Below, piece by piece: positions 20,691-32,040 of a stretch of 64,000 nt of DNA. The stretch is from Collybiopsis luxurians FD-317 M1 (Eukaryota > Basidiomycota > Agaricomycetes > Agaricales > Omphalotaceae). The notes under the pieces are model-generated. The model saw only the letters and a list, made by a program, of their open reading frames with translations. It was not told where the DNA came from and did no database searches. The stretch lies in NCBI GenBank assembly GCA_000827265.1, contig KN834750.1:845297-909296 (forward strand). The letters are read 5' to 3'. The translations under genes and the position numbers were made by a program. The stretch's first letter is position 1. Each line of letters opens with the position of its first letter.

Positions 20691-21020
20691 CAGTGAGCGG
20701 GAGGCAGGATGATGAGCGGGAGGCGGGAACAGTGAGCGGGAATCAACGGCAACGGGTTCAGTGCACGAGGTACGGGTGATGACGTCAAAGACAGAAAGAA
20801 GGCCGATGAGCCGTTACACATAAGCTGCGGCCGAGAATGCCGGGGATGCTGAGGGAGTATCGCTCCCAAGTCCTAGCCTCAGTGGAAAGGTATAGATAAT
20901 ATACTGAGGAATTAACATGTTTGACCAATGCTATAGAACAACCTATATCGCTACGAATACATAGGAAAATGTGTTCGATCAATCATACGTATTGATCGGC
21001 TTATTTGGGACTGTCAGGTG
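20691..21020 (-). repeat. Right terminal inverted repeat of the KDZ transposon
   Basis: These 330 bp are the reverse complement of 9580-9909 with about four CpG-type differences. The repeat ends at the plus-strand CTGTCAGGTG, followed by the target duplicate. Confidence 0.92.
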
Positions 21021-21028
21021 CATTGCAG
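21021..21028. repeat. 8-bp target site duplication, right (CATTGCAG)
   Basis: Identical to 9572-9579, confirming both ends of the transposon. Confidence 0.9.
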
Positions 21029-21413
21029 CCCCCATTCTATCACCAAAAGATTGTAATGATTCCTCCTTGGATTTGACAATTGAGCACAGCTCATCATAAG
21101 CATTGAATCTAGCACTAGGTTTCTTGGAAACATGGATTTTCTCCAATGTAGCCCACATTGCTACTGGATCATCAAAACACTTTTTTAAGTGTTGTTTCTG
21201 ATCAGATCCCACACACAGATATATTTCACCTGCAGCCCTCATTACTTTCTCCTCCCATTTTGAGCCTTCTTCTTCTTTTGAGGATTTGACCTCTTTTCCA
21301 ATAACAAGCTGCCAATAGCCTCAACTTATCAGCCATGCTTGCATGTCACCACACCATTCATTGTAATTGGAGTTATCCAATACTTTGATTTTAGAAAGAG
21401 ATGATTCAGCCAT
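21021..21413 (-). pseudogene. Copia B gag, N-terminal part
   Basis: ATG at 21413 starts MAESSLSKIKVLDNSNYNEW, typical of the Copia gag N-terminus (SKI..L...NY..W). WLIS-TGA-GYWQLV interrupts it near 21330 where arginine would suit. The frame continues (MWATLEKIHVSKKPSARFNAYDEL, ESLQSFGDRMGAAM) to the transposon insertion point. The remainder of gag is at 9571 and downward. Confidence 0.82.
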
Positions 21414-21585
21414 GGTAATAGATGAGTGTTTGATAATAAAGCCAACAAAAGCAAAAGCACTGTGCAGTTAACAATAACTTGCACTAATAACAACAATGAC
21501 AGTAAATGTCACAAAAGCCAACAACAAAGCAATCAAGAGTAATCAACAAACACTGTGCAATTTTTAAAGGCCGGGGCCCATAACC
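21414..21585 (-). other. Copia B leader with primer-binding region
   Basis: Between the 5' LTR and the gag start, the minus strand reads ggttatgggcccc directly after the LTR end. This is the expected place for the primer-binding site. The same sequence flanks the isolated LTR at 52710-53149. Confidence 0.55.
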
Positions 21586-21937
21586 TGTTAAAGTTCAGGC
21601 AACTAAAGCAGCAATGATTGAGATCACAACAAGTTTTAGTTTGGTAATAATAACTTGTATATTAGATTGTTTGTAACTCGTAGTGTCAACAGATTGAGTA
21701 TTCCAACTAGACTCTTTCTAGACATATAAGGATTAGGGGTTTGTTTGGTCCTATTTGCATGCAGATGCATGAGGCGTGAAAACAGGTGTCCACATTTTTG
21801 TGCCCAGCCAAAATATGTTAATGACACAAACTTTTCCTCATCTCCAAAGTCCAACTACTAAAACTATTCTACTTTTGTCTATACTACATATACACATTGT
21901 ACATGTCCTTAGAAGTGTTTCAGCACTTCTTTCAACA
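21586..21937 (-). repeat. 5' LTR of Copia B
   Basis: This 352-bp LTR reads TGTTAAAG...TTTCAACA on the plus strand. About 15 transitions and one indel separate it from the 3' LTR; I found no transversion. Confidence 0.88.
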
Positions 21938-23573
21938 GAACCATCCTTAGTAGTCTTATTATTTACACAGTGCACATTTTGCAAATAAATTTTATTGTCC
22001 ACATCAAATGGAGAAGCAGAAACATATTTATGCATATTTACAGAGTTCATATCCAATACTATGGCATATTTGGAGAAGTCTGAATAAGTATAAGGTGATT
22101 TTTTCATGGATGCACATAGTCTAGAGAACATTTGTTTTATACAGTGCAACTGATTAGTGATATTTCTCTTAAATTTAGAGATTGCTACTTGCCAAAAGAT
22201 ATGTTTTTCATTGCTGGATCCATATTCTTCCTCATCCATGTTAAAGTTTGCCCAATTGAGTTTGGTTTCAGCTTCTTCCTACTTCAGATTAAAGAGGATC
22301 TAATCAAACTCTTCTTTTCTTTCATCAACTATACACAAGTCAAACATGGTGTTGACTTTTTCCTTTTTGGTTGGAGTTTGAACTTTAGATTCCTTAGAGG
22401 ATTCTTGAATGAATTCAGATTTTGTTTGTGGATGATCTACTTCTGGTAAAGGAGAAGAGGACAGTTACATCAGGAAAAATAGCTTGAGCTTGGGGTTAAA
22501 TTATAACAACCTCAAGAAACCTAAGAAGTATAGGACACTTCAAGTACTTAGGTTACCTAGATTTTCACAGTCCAACCCCTATATCCTAGGGTGCCCTAGG
22601 GCACCCTAGGTTGTCCTAGGTTGTCTCAGGTTGCCCCAGGTTGGCTCAGGTTACCTGAGGTTACCCCAGGTTGTATAAAGGGTTAATAAGTAAAAATAAT
22701 ATATCTTTATATATTACTGTTTGTACTCTATTCTACTGTATATAGTGAGCTATTGAACTTGTACATATTTTATGTATAGTATATATGGTGTACGTTTTTG
22801 TCAGGTATTATACTTTATAATGTATTACAGTATACTAGTATTAACCTAATATACTCAAGTACAGTATTTCAGTACAAGTAAAGAGCTTATACATGTACAT
22901 ATAGTGTGTATATAGTATGGTATAATTGTGATATACTTGTTTTGACCATATGAAAATTATTTTGATTGTAGACAGCTCACAGAGTTGCATCATGTGACTT
23001 ATGTCAAATTTCAGTTTCTATGAGTTATCTACAACTAAGGTGTCCTTGTCATGCATTTAGGATAGATTACAGCATAGGTATATATATTCAATGTGATTTT
23101 GCCTTATTTGGTAATATTTACAGCATCACCCCTTAGGTATCCCAAGGATACCTAAGGTTTGCCCAGGATATTGGCATTTCCTAGGTTACCTAGGTCACCC
23201 AAGTCCCTCAGGTTACTCCAGATTGCCTCCTAGGTAACCCAAGGCTTAGACCATTTTTCCTGATGTAAGAAGTAAAATTAGCTATATGAGCAGTGGCAAA
23301 GTTGGTGATTGGAGTAGGAGCAGCATTGGTATTTGTTTCAAGCACTTGTTGTTGTTTCTTACTCTTCCTTCTTTTGCTGCAACAAGTCTTACTGGATTTA
23401 TTCTCTTAATTTGGAGGGTTCTGTTGTTCTTGTGGAGTTTGCTGCCTAGAAGGCACTGCTCCCTTTGGTTTTTTCTCTCTTTGAGAATTCCAGTTAGAAG
23501 TGTTATCATGGGGTCATTGGACACCAGTGATTCATGTGGCAAGTGAAGCATTCCCAGACTTTTATTGACAGTA
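21938..23573 (-). pseudogene. Decayed ORF of unknown function, split by a MITE and bordered by two LTRs
   Basis: A minus-strand frame begins at the Gypsy 1 LTR (23573; VNKSLGMLHLPHESLV), runs to 23268, jumps the MITE at 22468-23265 and continues in the same frame (LPEVDHPQTKSEFIQESSKE...HIFWQVAISKFKRNITNQLHCIK...YSDFSKYAIVLDMNS) until the Copia B LTR at 21937. Removing the MITE and one TA restores one frame, broken by TAA at the MITE site and by TGA/TAG codons elsewhere (for example two TAGs near 22295-22330). Nothing identifies the family. The HIFWQVA.SKFKRNI stretch may be helical. Both real ends are missing. It may be part of an older retroelement gag. Confidence 0.45.
22468..23265. mobile_element. 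MITE with TA target duplication and CCTAGGTTG-type internal repeats
   Basis: The 798-bp non-autonomous element has terminal inverted repeats starting CATCAGGAAAAAT at both ends and is flanked by TA on each side (22466-22467 and 23266-23267), as for Tc1/mariner-related elements. Near each end is a run of short imperfect repeats of cctaggttg/caggttacc (about 22545-22680 and 23135-23245), mirror-arranged, around an A/T-rich core full of tatata motifs. There is no coding sequence. It sits inside the broken ORF 21938-23573. Confidence 0.75.
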
Positions 23574-24437
23574 CTGTCAGGAGCCATTTCTGTTTCAAGA
23601 AATTACCAGTAAATAATTAAATAATTATTAGAAATATTTTTAGAGAGTAAATATCTCTAAAAAGCTCTCTGATAAGATAAGGTAAGAGAATTAAGATTAT
23701 TCTGCTTACTCATAGAGCTCAGGTCATATTAAAATGAGTCAGAATAACTCTAAATGAATTAACTTGACTCAAAATGAGTCATGAATACTATAAAAGGCTA
23801 ATGAAGCTTTTGAAAATTTTAAGTGGAGTCAACTAGAGTCAATTGGAGTCATTATGAGTCAAATTGCTTAAATAGGAAGTAATATAATTTTGTAATATAA
23901 ATACTTGGGGATTTTTAGCCTTAAGAAGTTTTAGTTTCCCCCCTATTCTTTACCTACTACCAAATATAAAGTTTACCTTACACTTACTTTCTAAGAGCTC
24001 TGTACAAGCTGTATCAGTGAACCAGTTGTACTAATTGGTTAGATTTAAGTTCTAAAGTCAAAGTCCAAGCCAAGTTATACTGTTTAAGCTAGCTAGACCC
24101 ACCGAGAGGCTAGTAGTTTGAGCTACCATTTTACACCGTCAAGTTTATTACAGTCTAAGCAAGCTAGTTCCAGAGCAGTCAGTTGTTTCAGGCTCACATT
24201 TACCAGTTACCGAAAGTTATATATTAAAGAAAGTCCATCAAGTCAAGTTACCATCACTGAATACTGGTACTGACCAGTCCACAGTTTTACCAGTACCGAA
24301 TTACACTCACCAATTACTTTAAAGGCCAAATAAACTCACAGTCCTAGTTAGTGCCTTGCGTCTTTACAATACTGCATCTAATGCACCTGCCTAACTGAAC
24401 CCAGGTAGTTTTTATTAAACACACCAATTCCTGACAT
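23574..24437 (+). repeat. 5' LTR of Gypsy 1
   Basis: This 864-bp LTR starts TGTCAGGA and ends TCCTGACA, an 8-bp perfect terminal inversion. It has ataaaaggc as a possible TATA box near 23790 and several gagtcaa-type direct repeats (23690-23880). tttttggagcccaccatgag follows it, a plausible primer-binding region. I find no matching 3' LTR in the window. Confidence 0.75.
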
Positions 24438-24794
24438 CTTTTTGGAGCCCACCATGAGGGAGCTTTTTGTCACAACTTCCTCACTACTGAAATTAGAATT
24501 TTACAACTGAACAACTATGAAATGGTTAATTTTACCAATGAACCAAGCAAGCAGCCTAATTGAGAGCCAAATAATGCTCCTGATTCAGATGATGATCTAT
24601 ACAATTTTACCAATTTTCCACCTATGAGCTGATCTGAATCACCAGAACTAGGAAACAGTGGAATCCAAGCAGAGAGACCACTACCAGCAACAAGTGCTTA
24701 TTTCTTTCCTGATAGTAATCCACCTCCTATACAATCAAATACCAATCAAGTTCCATTTCTGACAAGTTTTTCTTCTATCCGAACAGGCAGTACA

Positions 24795-26104
24795 ATGGAT
24801 TTACCTGCTAGAGGTACAAGGAATGCACTGAAGACATTTAAAGGAAAATATACTAGAGTAGAAGGATTCATTTGCCACTACAAGAAACTCCTTTCGAAAT
24901 ATAATATTACTGATAATTCTGATAAATGCAATGGGATACTTGAATATGTTACATTGACTGTGAAGACTCTCATCCTATTGACAACTGAATATCAGGCTAA
25001 TGATTGGAAAGGATTGAAGAAATACTTATTGAAAGTTTATGATGCTGAACGAGCAAGATTCCAATACAAACCTAGCGATGTACTAGCCTATGCTAAGAAG
25101 CACAGTAACAAGACATGCAATAATGTTACCAAATGGCTAAAGTATTCACATAAATACCAAGCATTATCAGGAACCCTATACCAGTGGAATAAACTTTCCG
25201 AACTTGAATATTATGGTTTCTTCTGGTTAGGTATACTGGAGAAGCTGAGAGCTATATTAGAAGATAAACTGGACAAGAAGTTTCCATTAAGGGATGCCAG
25301 AGCATATAAGAAGGTAGAAGAAGTGAATGAAGTAGCGGAGAAGTATTTCAGCAGAGACAAGTTTACATTGCTAATTGCTTCTGGTCCATATATATTCAAT
25401 ATACCCTCTGAAGATGAAGACTCTGATGAAGACTCATCTAGTGACTCAGATTCTGATTTAGATTCCTCTAGTGATTCGGACTCTGATGATGACAAATACC
25501 ACAAGAAGTCTCACTGATCACATAAGAGAAGCAAGAGGAGAAGATCAGTTCCTGATATTACCCCCAAACTTACTAGTACCCCTAATCTGGAAAAGTCAAA
25601 GGAAGGATTGTGAGCAGAAGTTTGAGCTCATAGAACAAAGCCCCAAGGTTCTAAAGATGAAGTAGCAGAAATAATTCATAAGCTCAGTAATCTTAAAGTT
25701 GATGATCTCTCCTCTCCAGCAGTCTATTATCAAGCCCTACGCCTAGATAAATCAGGAGCTATAGAGAAATGTTTCCAAACTCCCCAATCAAAGAGACAAG
25801 AACAGCATTCACCAAAGTCCACTATGCCAAATCAGACTCAAAATCAAACCAAGAACTACCGTTGTCCCTGTATATTTGAAGCTCAGCAGCCTAGACCCTC
25901 TGGATGCTATGGTTGTGGTTTACCAGATCATACCCTTAGTGATTGTCAAGTTATGAAGGATAGACTGACTAGAGGAGAAGTAGTAATAGAACCAGGAACT
26001 CACTGATATACTTTTGCTAATGGAAATACTATACGAAGACAAGCTGGTGAATCCATAGCTCAAGTAGTTGATTGGACACTAGAGCAAAGGGCTTTATAAG
26101 CAGT
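24795..26104 (+). pseudogene. Gypsy 1 gag with CCHC knuckle
   Basis: The frame from 24795 encodes the capsid-like region (FKGKYTRVEGFICHYKKLL, LKKYLLKVYDAERARFQYKP, FWLGILEKLRAILEDKL), an acidic Ser/Asp-repeat segment (SDSDSDLDSSSDSDSDDD) and, in the same frame beyond TGA codons at 25515 and near 25610-25625, a linker with CYGCGLPDHTLSDC (about 25905-25950, CX2CX4HX4C). It ends near a TAA at 26097. Gag packages the element RNA. This copy cannot be translated through. Confidence 0.75.
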
Positions 26105-27733
26105 TCAATCTCTATTGGTTACTATGCCAAGACCCACTCAAACATACTTAGCGAATATTCCACCAGTGGATTTTTCTGACTCAGATGATGAAGACACTAG
26201 TAGTGATAAATGGGAAGATGAATATTGGCAAAATGAAAGAGATAGTTTTGAACCTATTGAAGAGGTTGATGGATATGAATTGGAACTGGAAAGAGATATG
26301 TTTGAAGAGAGAAGTCAGTATTATGAGGTATCAGATTCTGAAGAAGATGATGATGGTATAGTTTATGAGGTAAGTAAGAAGGATATTAATAATGATAGGA
26401 AGTCCAGAGAAGCCTGATTACAGGCTGTGAAGGATGCAAGTCTCAGGCCTAAGAGGATAGCGAAGGCACCGAAGCAAGTGGATGGGACAAATGTTGACTG
26501 GAGAAAAACTATAGGAAAGGGTAAGAATCTGGAGTTGAGTCATAGTAACCCAAATAGGTTTAATCAATTGGAAACTCAGACTGAGTCACAATTACCCAGT
26601 ATGAGTCATAGTCAAATTCCTAAAATTTCAGAGCCCCGAACCAATGATCCAGTACCAGTTCCTAAATTAAAAATTAACCCTAATATGGAAGTACCACCCA
26701 AGAAAATTTTACAGCCTATCAAAAGTCAATCAAATCCACCACTGATCAAACTGATAACTCTGAGACTAGACGAGGATGCAATTATGAAAGATATGACTTC
26801 ATCAATACCAAGGGAACCAAAACCCATTGACGTAAGAGAGATTCAGAAAAGAGAAGTCTGGCATGAGTTGTTAGAACAGGATATGCAGTCACAAGACAGG
26901 GATCAGAATGAAAATTCCCACAAGCCATAATTGCCTACCCAAACATATGGTCCACTGGTTATGAAAAGGCAGTCTGAACTATCCAGTAATATTGATTCTA
27001 AGATAGTCATAGGCAGGCTGATGAATACAGAAGTCACTTTACCCATCAAAGAAGTACTAGGAACCTCTGGAGAGGTATGCAAACATTTGGGTGAAATGAT
27101 ACATTTGAAGAATCCTAGAGAGCCTCGTGTATTTAAAACTACCACAAGAATTGAAGACAAGGAAAGGCAGTACCTTAGGAAAATTCTAGCACTATATCAG
27201 CACACAAAGCTGGTCAAGAACATTTAATTCGACTCCAACTAACTAGTAATGGTACAAAAATTGAAGGAATTTTAGATACGGGTTCAGAACTCAATATTGT
27301 GTCACACTGTATAGCTGAAAAGCTGGCCAAACCAGTCAACAAATTATATTATACCAACATGAATGATGCAAATGGCAGTGAGAGTAGGTTATCTGGTATT
27401 GTTGAAGGTGTTATAACCACCTTTGGCAAAGTTCAGCTGACTGGAGATTTTTATGTTAGTCAAAGAGGAAATTTTGACATGTTATTAGGCTGTCCATGGC
27501 AGAGGCAAAACAAGATCTCTATTGATGAGTGCAAAAAAGGGACATATCTAGTATTTAAAGATGAGGGATGGAATGAGGTATACAAAAAGTTGATCAGCCC
27601 AGCTGATTTCCTCACAGCAGAGCAAGTATATGAGAAGTTAACTGGGGAAAAGCTTCCAATGCCAGTCAGCTATCATGCAAAACACAAACAAATGAATTCC
27701 AAGGAGGAACAAACAAATATGGATTTGATTTAG
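26105..27733 (+). pseudogene. Gypsy 1 linker and aspartic protease
   Basis: 26115-26930 encodes an acidic linker followed by a Pro/Lys-rich region (RPKRIAKAPKQV). 26931-27227 continues as a helical region that in related elements precedes the protease. The protease begins near 27255: GILDTGSELNIVS keeps the catalytic DTGS, and LLGCPWQRQNKI matches the second conserved block. It is followed by a short linker. Frame changes occur at 26930 (TAA) and 27230. Confidence 0.72.
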
Positions 27734-28350
27734 CTGATAGCTACAAATTAAACATATATGATGCAACCCTGTTCTCAACCCAAGCCCAGCCACCTGAACT
27801 TTATGACACAGAATACGAAAATGTATATAAAGAATTTATTAGGGATAGTATAAGTGAAGAATCAGGGGAGCAAAAAATTTATGGGGACCAAGAGGAGAAG
27901 CAAAGTCTTAGGTTCAACAAAGACAAGCCAATAGAAAGAGAGGAAGAAGAATGTAGAGCTGAAAAAGACTGAGATCAGGAGATACTTGACCATTTAACTG
28001 AATTTGGAACACACCTTTTACATTTAATTTTACTTCTTTTGATAGACTGGGTACATACCCAAATTGAACACCAAGAATGGCAAATTGAAAGGGATAAAAA
28101 CCCAGAACCAACCCCAACTTCATCTTCTCAACCTCTATCAAACTGAAAATGTAATAACTCAGTTGTCCTAACCATCCAGCAATCCAAAACTCCAGCTTCT
28201 TTTCCTTGCCTACACTGAATAACTCAAAGTCTTTCCCCACAGTTACCACCTCTGAATTCCACAAACAACCTAGACAAGTGTAAGTATTCAGTTGAGTGGC
28301 ATAGAATCAAACAATTTCTTACCATTATTCCAACAGAAAACCCTAACTCC
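27734..28350 (+). other. Degenerate linker after the Gypsy 1 protease
   Basis: Coding-like remnants (for example FIRDSISEESGEQ) broken by stops. No recognisable domain. Confidence 0.4.
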
Positions 28351-31300
28351 ATGCCTCCAAGAAAGGGAGCTCAAGGTTTCACTGGATCTCCTGATTTTAC
28401 AGTGCCATCTGGAGAAGAAAGCAGAGCCCTAAAAGATGTTAGGACCCTGTGTGCTAAAGTGAAAAAGAAGGAGGAAGACAAACCTGAATCAACTAGTTGC
28501 CTCGCTGTGATCATTGCACCCATCGCATTCCAAACTCAGCCTACTTGACACCCTGATAGCGAAGACTTAACACAGCAAATTTCCTTTCTTGATGCCACCA
28601 TTATCCTGTCTAACCTGAATATGCATGAATTAGATTTTTGGACTGGACATTTTAAAGGTACCTTTGTTGCCAATAACCCTTGCTATTTTTGTCCTCCAGC
28701 TCTACAAGTCCCTCATCCCTCTCTACCGCATTTTTGAGATGAGTTCTTGCTGTCAATTCATAATATAGTCTTGCCCCATGATACACTGTTATCAAAAGTC
28801 CAGTTGTCAATGCCAAATATGTCGTTGTCAAATGAAACCAAAACTCTGTCTTCATCTTCTTCTTCTTCTTCCTTTGTCCCATTGCCGATGTCTGAATTGA
28901 ATGAAATGGTGAAGAATTGGCAAGGAGAAATAAAGAAGGATGAAGGAAAAGGGAAGGAAGCCATGAGAGAAAGAGAGTCTGTAAGCACTGACAGTGCTAA
29001 AAATGAATGCGCATCCTGCAACTGTAAAGTTTCACACAATATTCTCCCATGCTTGTCTGCTCCTTCCACCACCACTCCCGGCTGTAGCTATGGATGACTT
29101 CACCTCCCTGTCCCTTCAACTTGAGCTCAGACTGAGAAGAAAGAGGCCCAGCTCTGTGTTAACATCCATTTGCACCTACCTAATGTGGAACAAATTAATG
29201 AACTCACTAAGATGGACAACAGTGAAGAAGAGAGCAAGGATGATGAAGAAAAAGAGCAGGAAAGTTGGAACGATCAGCTGGAACTCACCGCTATGGACAT
29301 TGACTTGTCCTCCAATGAGGATTATGACCTTCTTGCTGCCGACAATGATAACATGAACCTGAGTTGAAAATTCAAGTTTGAAGTTACACCTCCCTCACTA
29401 AACAACAATTCTGAATGAGACCAATTGTTTTCTGTCACCTCAAATGATGAAAGTGTAATCTATGATAATAATGGTACGAAAGTCTTTAATAATTTTTCTA
29501 ATGCAGAATTTACAGTACAAATAGGATCAGACAAAGAGGAGAAAACTACATGTATTGCTGCTAGACTGGGGTCAAGGTTACCTATGCTGTTATCCCTTCC
29601 CTCACTCCAATTGATCTCCTCCTCCTCTGTCAACTGCCACTGAATTGTCTCAGTCTTTTAGTCCAAACCCTACCTTTAATAAGGACATTCAATGCAACTC
29701 TGTTGCAAGTATGGAACTTGGAGAATCTGGCAGTAGTACAAACAGAGAAAAATGTTCATTAAACTCCCCTATTCCTGATCATCCAGAAAAATGGGCAAAG
29801 GAAGATTCTGGCATGAGGATGATTCAGCCATCGGTATTCATTGATCCACAGTTAATGCTCCTAAGATGTTCTCTGAAAATCCCTAACATGAAACAACTGT
29901 TGCTTAGGGGATTGAAGAGTTCACCATACAACTCTAACTTCTCTGACTGGTGTAATCCTCCTGAATCAAATTCTTTGACAGACAACTTGACTGTCACCTC
30001 ATCCTTATCTTCCAATCCTGACTCCCCTGCCAATCTCAATGAGAACAAGGTTTTTAACTTGGGACTCATCCCTGTTGGACTTCCATTGAGTCAGTATGAC
30101 TACTGGCCATGGAGCTCTAATGAAATTCCTTGATTCCTCTATAATTTTCATCTTCTCACTGCAGTCAAACATGCTCAACAGTATCTTGCCATTCTGACCT
30201 TTGATCCCACTTTCTCTCCCATGTACTTGCAACTGGCTGAATTGATCCCCATTTTTTCTGAACAGATAATACCCCTAGCTCGTGGGTTAAAATGGTTTGT
30301 GCATAGATTCCCTGATGTTTCCAAGGTCAACTATAAAGCTGCTCCCTTGGAAGGACAAATTCAGCTGGAAGCTGTACTTAATCTGGTAATTCAATCTCCC
30401 CCTCCTAACTCTAACAGATTATTGGCTCAACAACTTTATCAGAATATTTCATGTTTTAATGGAGCTGACACCAAGAAAGTGGAACACTGGTATTCACAAC
30501 AGATGTATGTCTTTCTGCTCAAGCAGGAATTGCATGCAGCCATCAAAGACAGTTGCAAATTCATAATTTATTGTAACTATCACTACAAAATTCCCAACAA
30601 ATTTTTCCATGCTGGACTTGTTCTTCCCCCTTGAAAAGATCTTAACCCTATGCTCATTTGACCCAAAGCTCAGCTTCTTCTTGCTATGTCTACTGCTGCT
30701 CATTGTCATGCTGATTACATGCTATCAAGCATTTTTCATTCTATACTCTATCAGAAATTTCCAGACCCCGATGGACTGCATTATCTAGTCAATAATAACT
30801 ATATTGATTCCCTTCAATCTCCTCTCCCCTGTACAAGGCCTTTCTTTTGGCATCATTACATAGCAAAAGTCAGCTGTGCCATATCTTCCCTCAACCATCA
30901 TCAACCTATTTCTGTTATAGGACACAGTCTTCTTATTGAACTGAACATCACTCCTTAAATGATGTATGAAGATTTTGACTATTGTACAATTAAATCCTTG
31001 CCGGCTGGTGATGGAGTAGACATTACTGCACTAGTCAAGCACTATTGCGAGTGGTATAACTACAATTCCAAACAATATCTTACCCCCAATGGAAAGGAAC
31101 CTGTGATTGGAGCATATGCTATTGGAGCTAAATGACACTGGCTCAACCCTCTTGGTATTCAATATCCAACCACCATAACCTGTACAGGAGTTCATCCACC
31201 AACTCCAATTCTGCCTCCTCCATCTTGCGCTTCTTCTACCAGCCAAACTGTCAATGCTGTTTCACCTGTTCTGGGTAAGTTTCCTATTAGATGGTTGTGA

Positions 31301-31780
31301 AAGCTCTCTAATGAGAATTTTCATAGCAAACAAAGTCTCTAGGAAACTTGCAATGCTTGTGGAGGAGAATTTGAAGGTTGAGGAGTCTAAGGCTACAGAT
31401 TCTGTATATAGCAATTTTTCTTTTATATTGTTCCCTGTGCTTACCATTGACATAGTGTAAATTTTCCAATCTTACTGACCTTCGATTATGCTATCTACAT
31501 GTTCCTCTACCACCTATTGTGAAACCACCTCCTCTTCCCTCTTCCCCTCTGAAATCTCTCCAACGTCTCAGCAAACCCCCATCTATTGCCATTCCACCCT
31601 GAATTTCTATTCCCTTACCTGCAAAGCCTTCATCACCTCAAACTCTTCTTCCTGCTTCTATCTCTCAGTCCGTGGCTCATGCATTCCCTATGGCCAAGAA
31701 CAACTGCAGTATGGACCACAACAACTGGAGGAAGAGGAACTGAATGGTCAATCCAAAGATGAACCTGTAGTTTGAAGTTG
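28351..31780 (+). pseudogene. Unidentified coding region inserted between Gypsy 1 protease and RT
   Basis: A chain of frames reads as one long decayed gene: MPPRKGAQGF (28351), an acidic Ser-rich part (28810-29370), a Pro/Ser/Asn-rich part (29645-30130), then a folded-looking region (AVKHAQQYLAILTFDPTFSP near 30170, LARGLKWFVHRFPDVSKVNY, YSQQMYVFLLKQELHAAIK, FWHHYIAKVSCAISSLNHH, LVKHYCEWYNYN near 31045, IGAYAIGAK). Consecutive segments end in TGA where arginine would suit (for example PP-stop-KDLNP, TP-stop-MMYEDF, GAK-stop-HWLNP). I do not recognise the family. It could be an extra ORF of this Gypsy lineage or a separate gene or element caught inside it. Confidence 0.45.
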
Positions 31781-32040
31781 CTGATTTGCCATTGCAGGGC
31801 AGGGATGGAATTGAAAGCTGTTAAACATTTCTGACCTTACCAACATTGTCACAACCATGCCAACTATGTAGAAAGATGGAATTGCTTCAAAAACATTGTG
31901 AAAGAACATTTGGAATGGCAGAGAACTCTGGAACAGGAACTCGAAATGCTTCAATCACAACTCTTATTATCAAAACTGTATTATGTCTTATCCATTCCTG
32001 CACTGATTCCATGGTTATTTGAAAACCGTGCATCTATTAA
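31781..32040 (+). other. Degenerate stretch before the Gypsy 1 RT frame
   Basis: Short fragments only, many stops, nothing recognisable. Confidence 0.4.

Larger units (their letters stand above)
9580..21020. mobile_element. KDZ-family DNA transposon with TET/JBP cargo
   Basis: The 11,441-bp element is bounded by 330-bp inverted repeats (beginning CACCTGACAGTCCCAAATAA) and by an 8-bp duplication of the target, which lies in the gag of Copia B. It carries four genes in two divergent pairs: unknown protein (10419-13275, -), tandem RNase H1-N/viroplasmin-like protein (13479-14618, +), TET/JBP oxygenase (15450-17364, -) and KDZ transposase (17481-20642, +). KDZ transposons linked to TET/JBP genes are known from basidiomycetes (Iyer and co-workers, 2014). 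The CpG content is far higher than in the Copia host, and the inverted repeats differ at only about four sites, so the insertion is recent. A 159-base assembly gap lies at 10252-10410. Confidence 0.92.
5322..21937 (-). mobile_element. Copia B: Ty1/Copia retrotransposon interrupted by the KDZ transposon
   Basis: The element has LTRs at both ends (5322-5672 and 21586-21937). Gag, protease, integrase, reverse transcriptase and RNase H follow in Copia order on the minus strand. Without the 11,441-bp inserted transposon and one 8-bp target duplicate it would be about 5.17 kb, normal for Copia. The two LTRs differ at about 15 sites by my count, all transitions, plus a one-base indel. The bases flanking the outer LTR ends (ctgga on the left, gaacc on the right) do not form a 5-bp duplication, so one side has probably been rearranged since insertion. 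Coding frames are broken by stops and at least one frameshift, so it is non-autonomous. Confidence 0.88.

Noticed and set aside
22545..23245. CRISPR-like array from the short repeats in the MITE
   Set aside because: Repeats are 8-12 bp, imperfect and without regular spacers, and the genome is eukaryotic.
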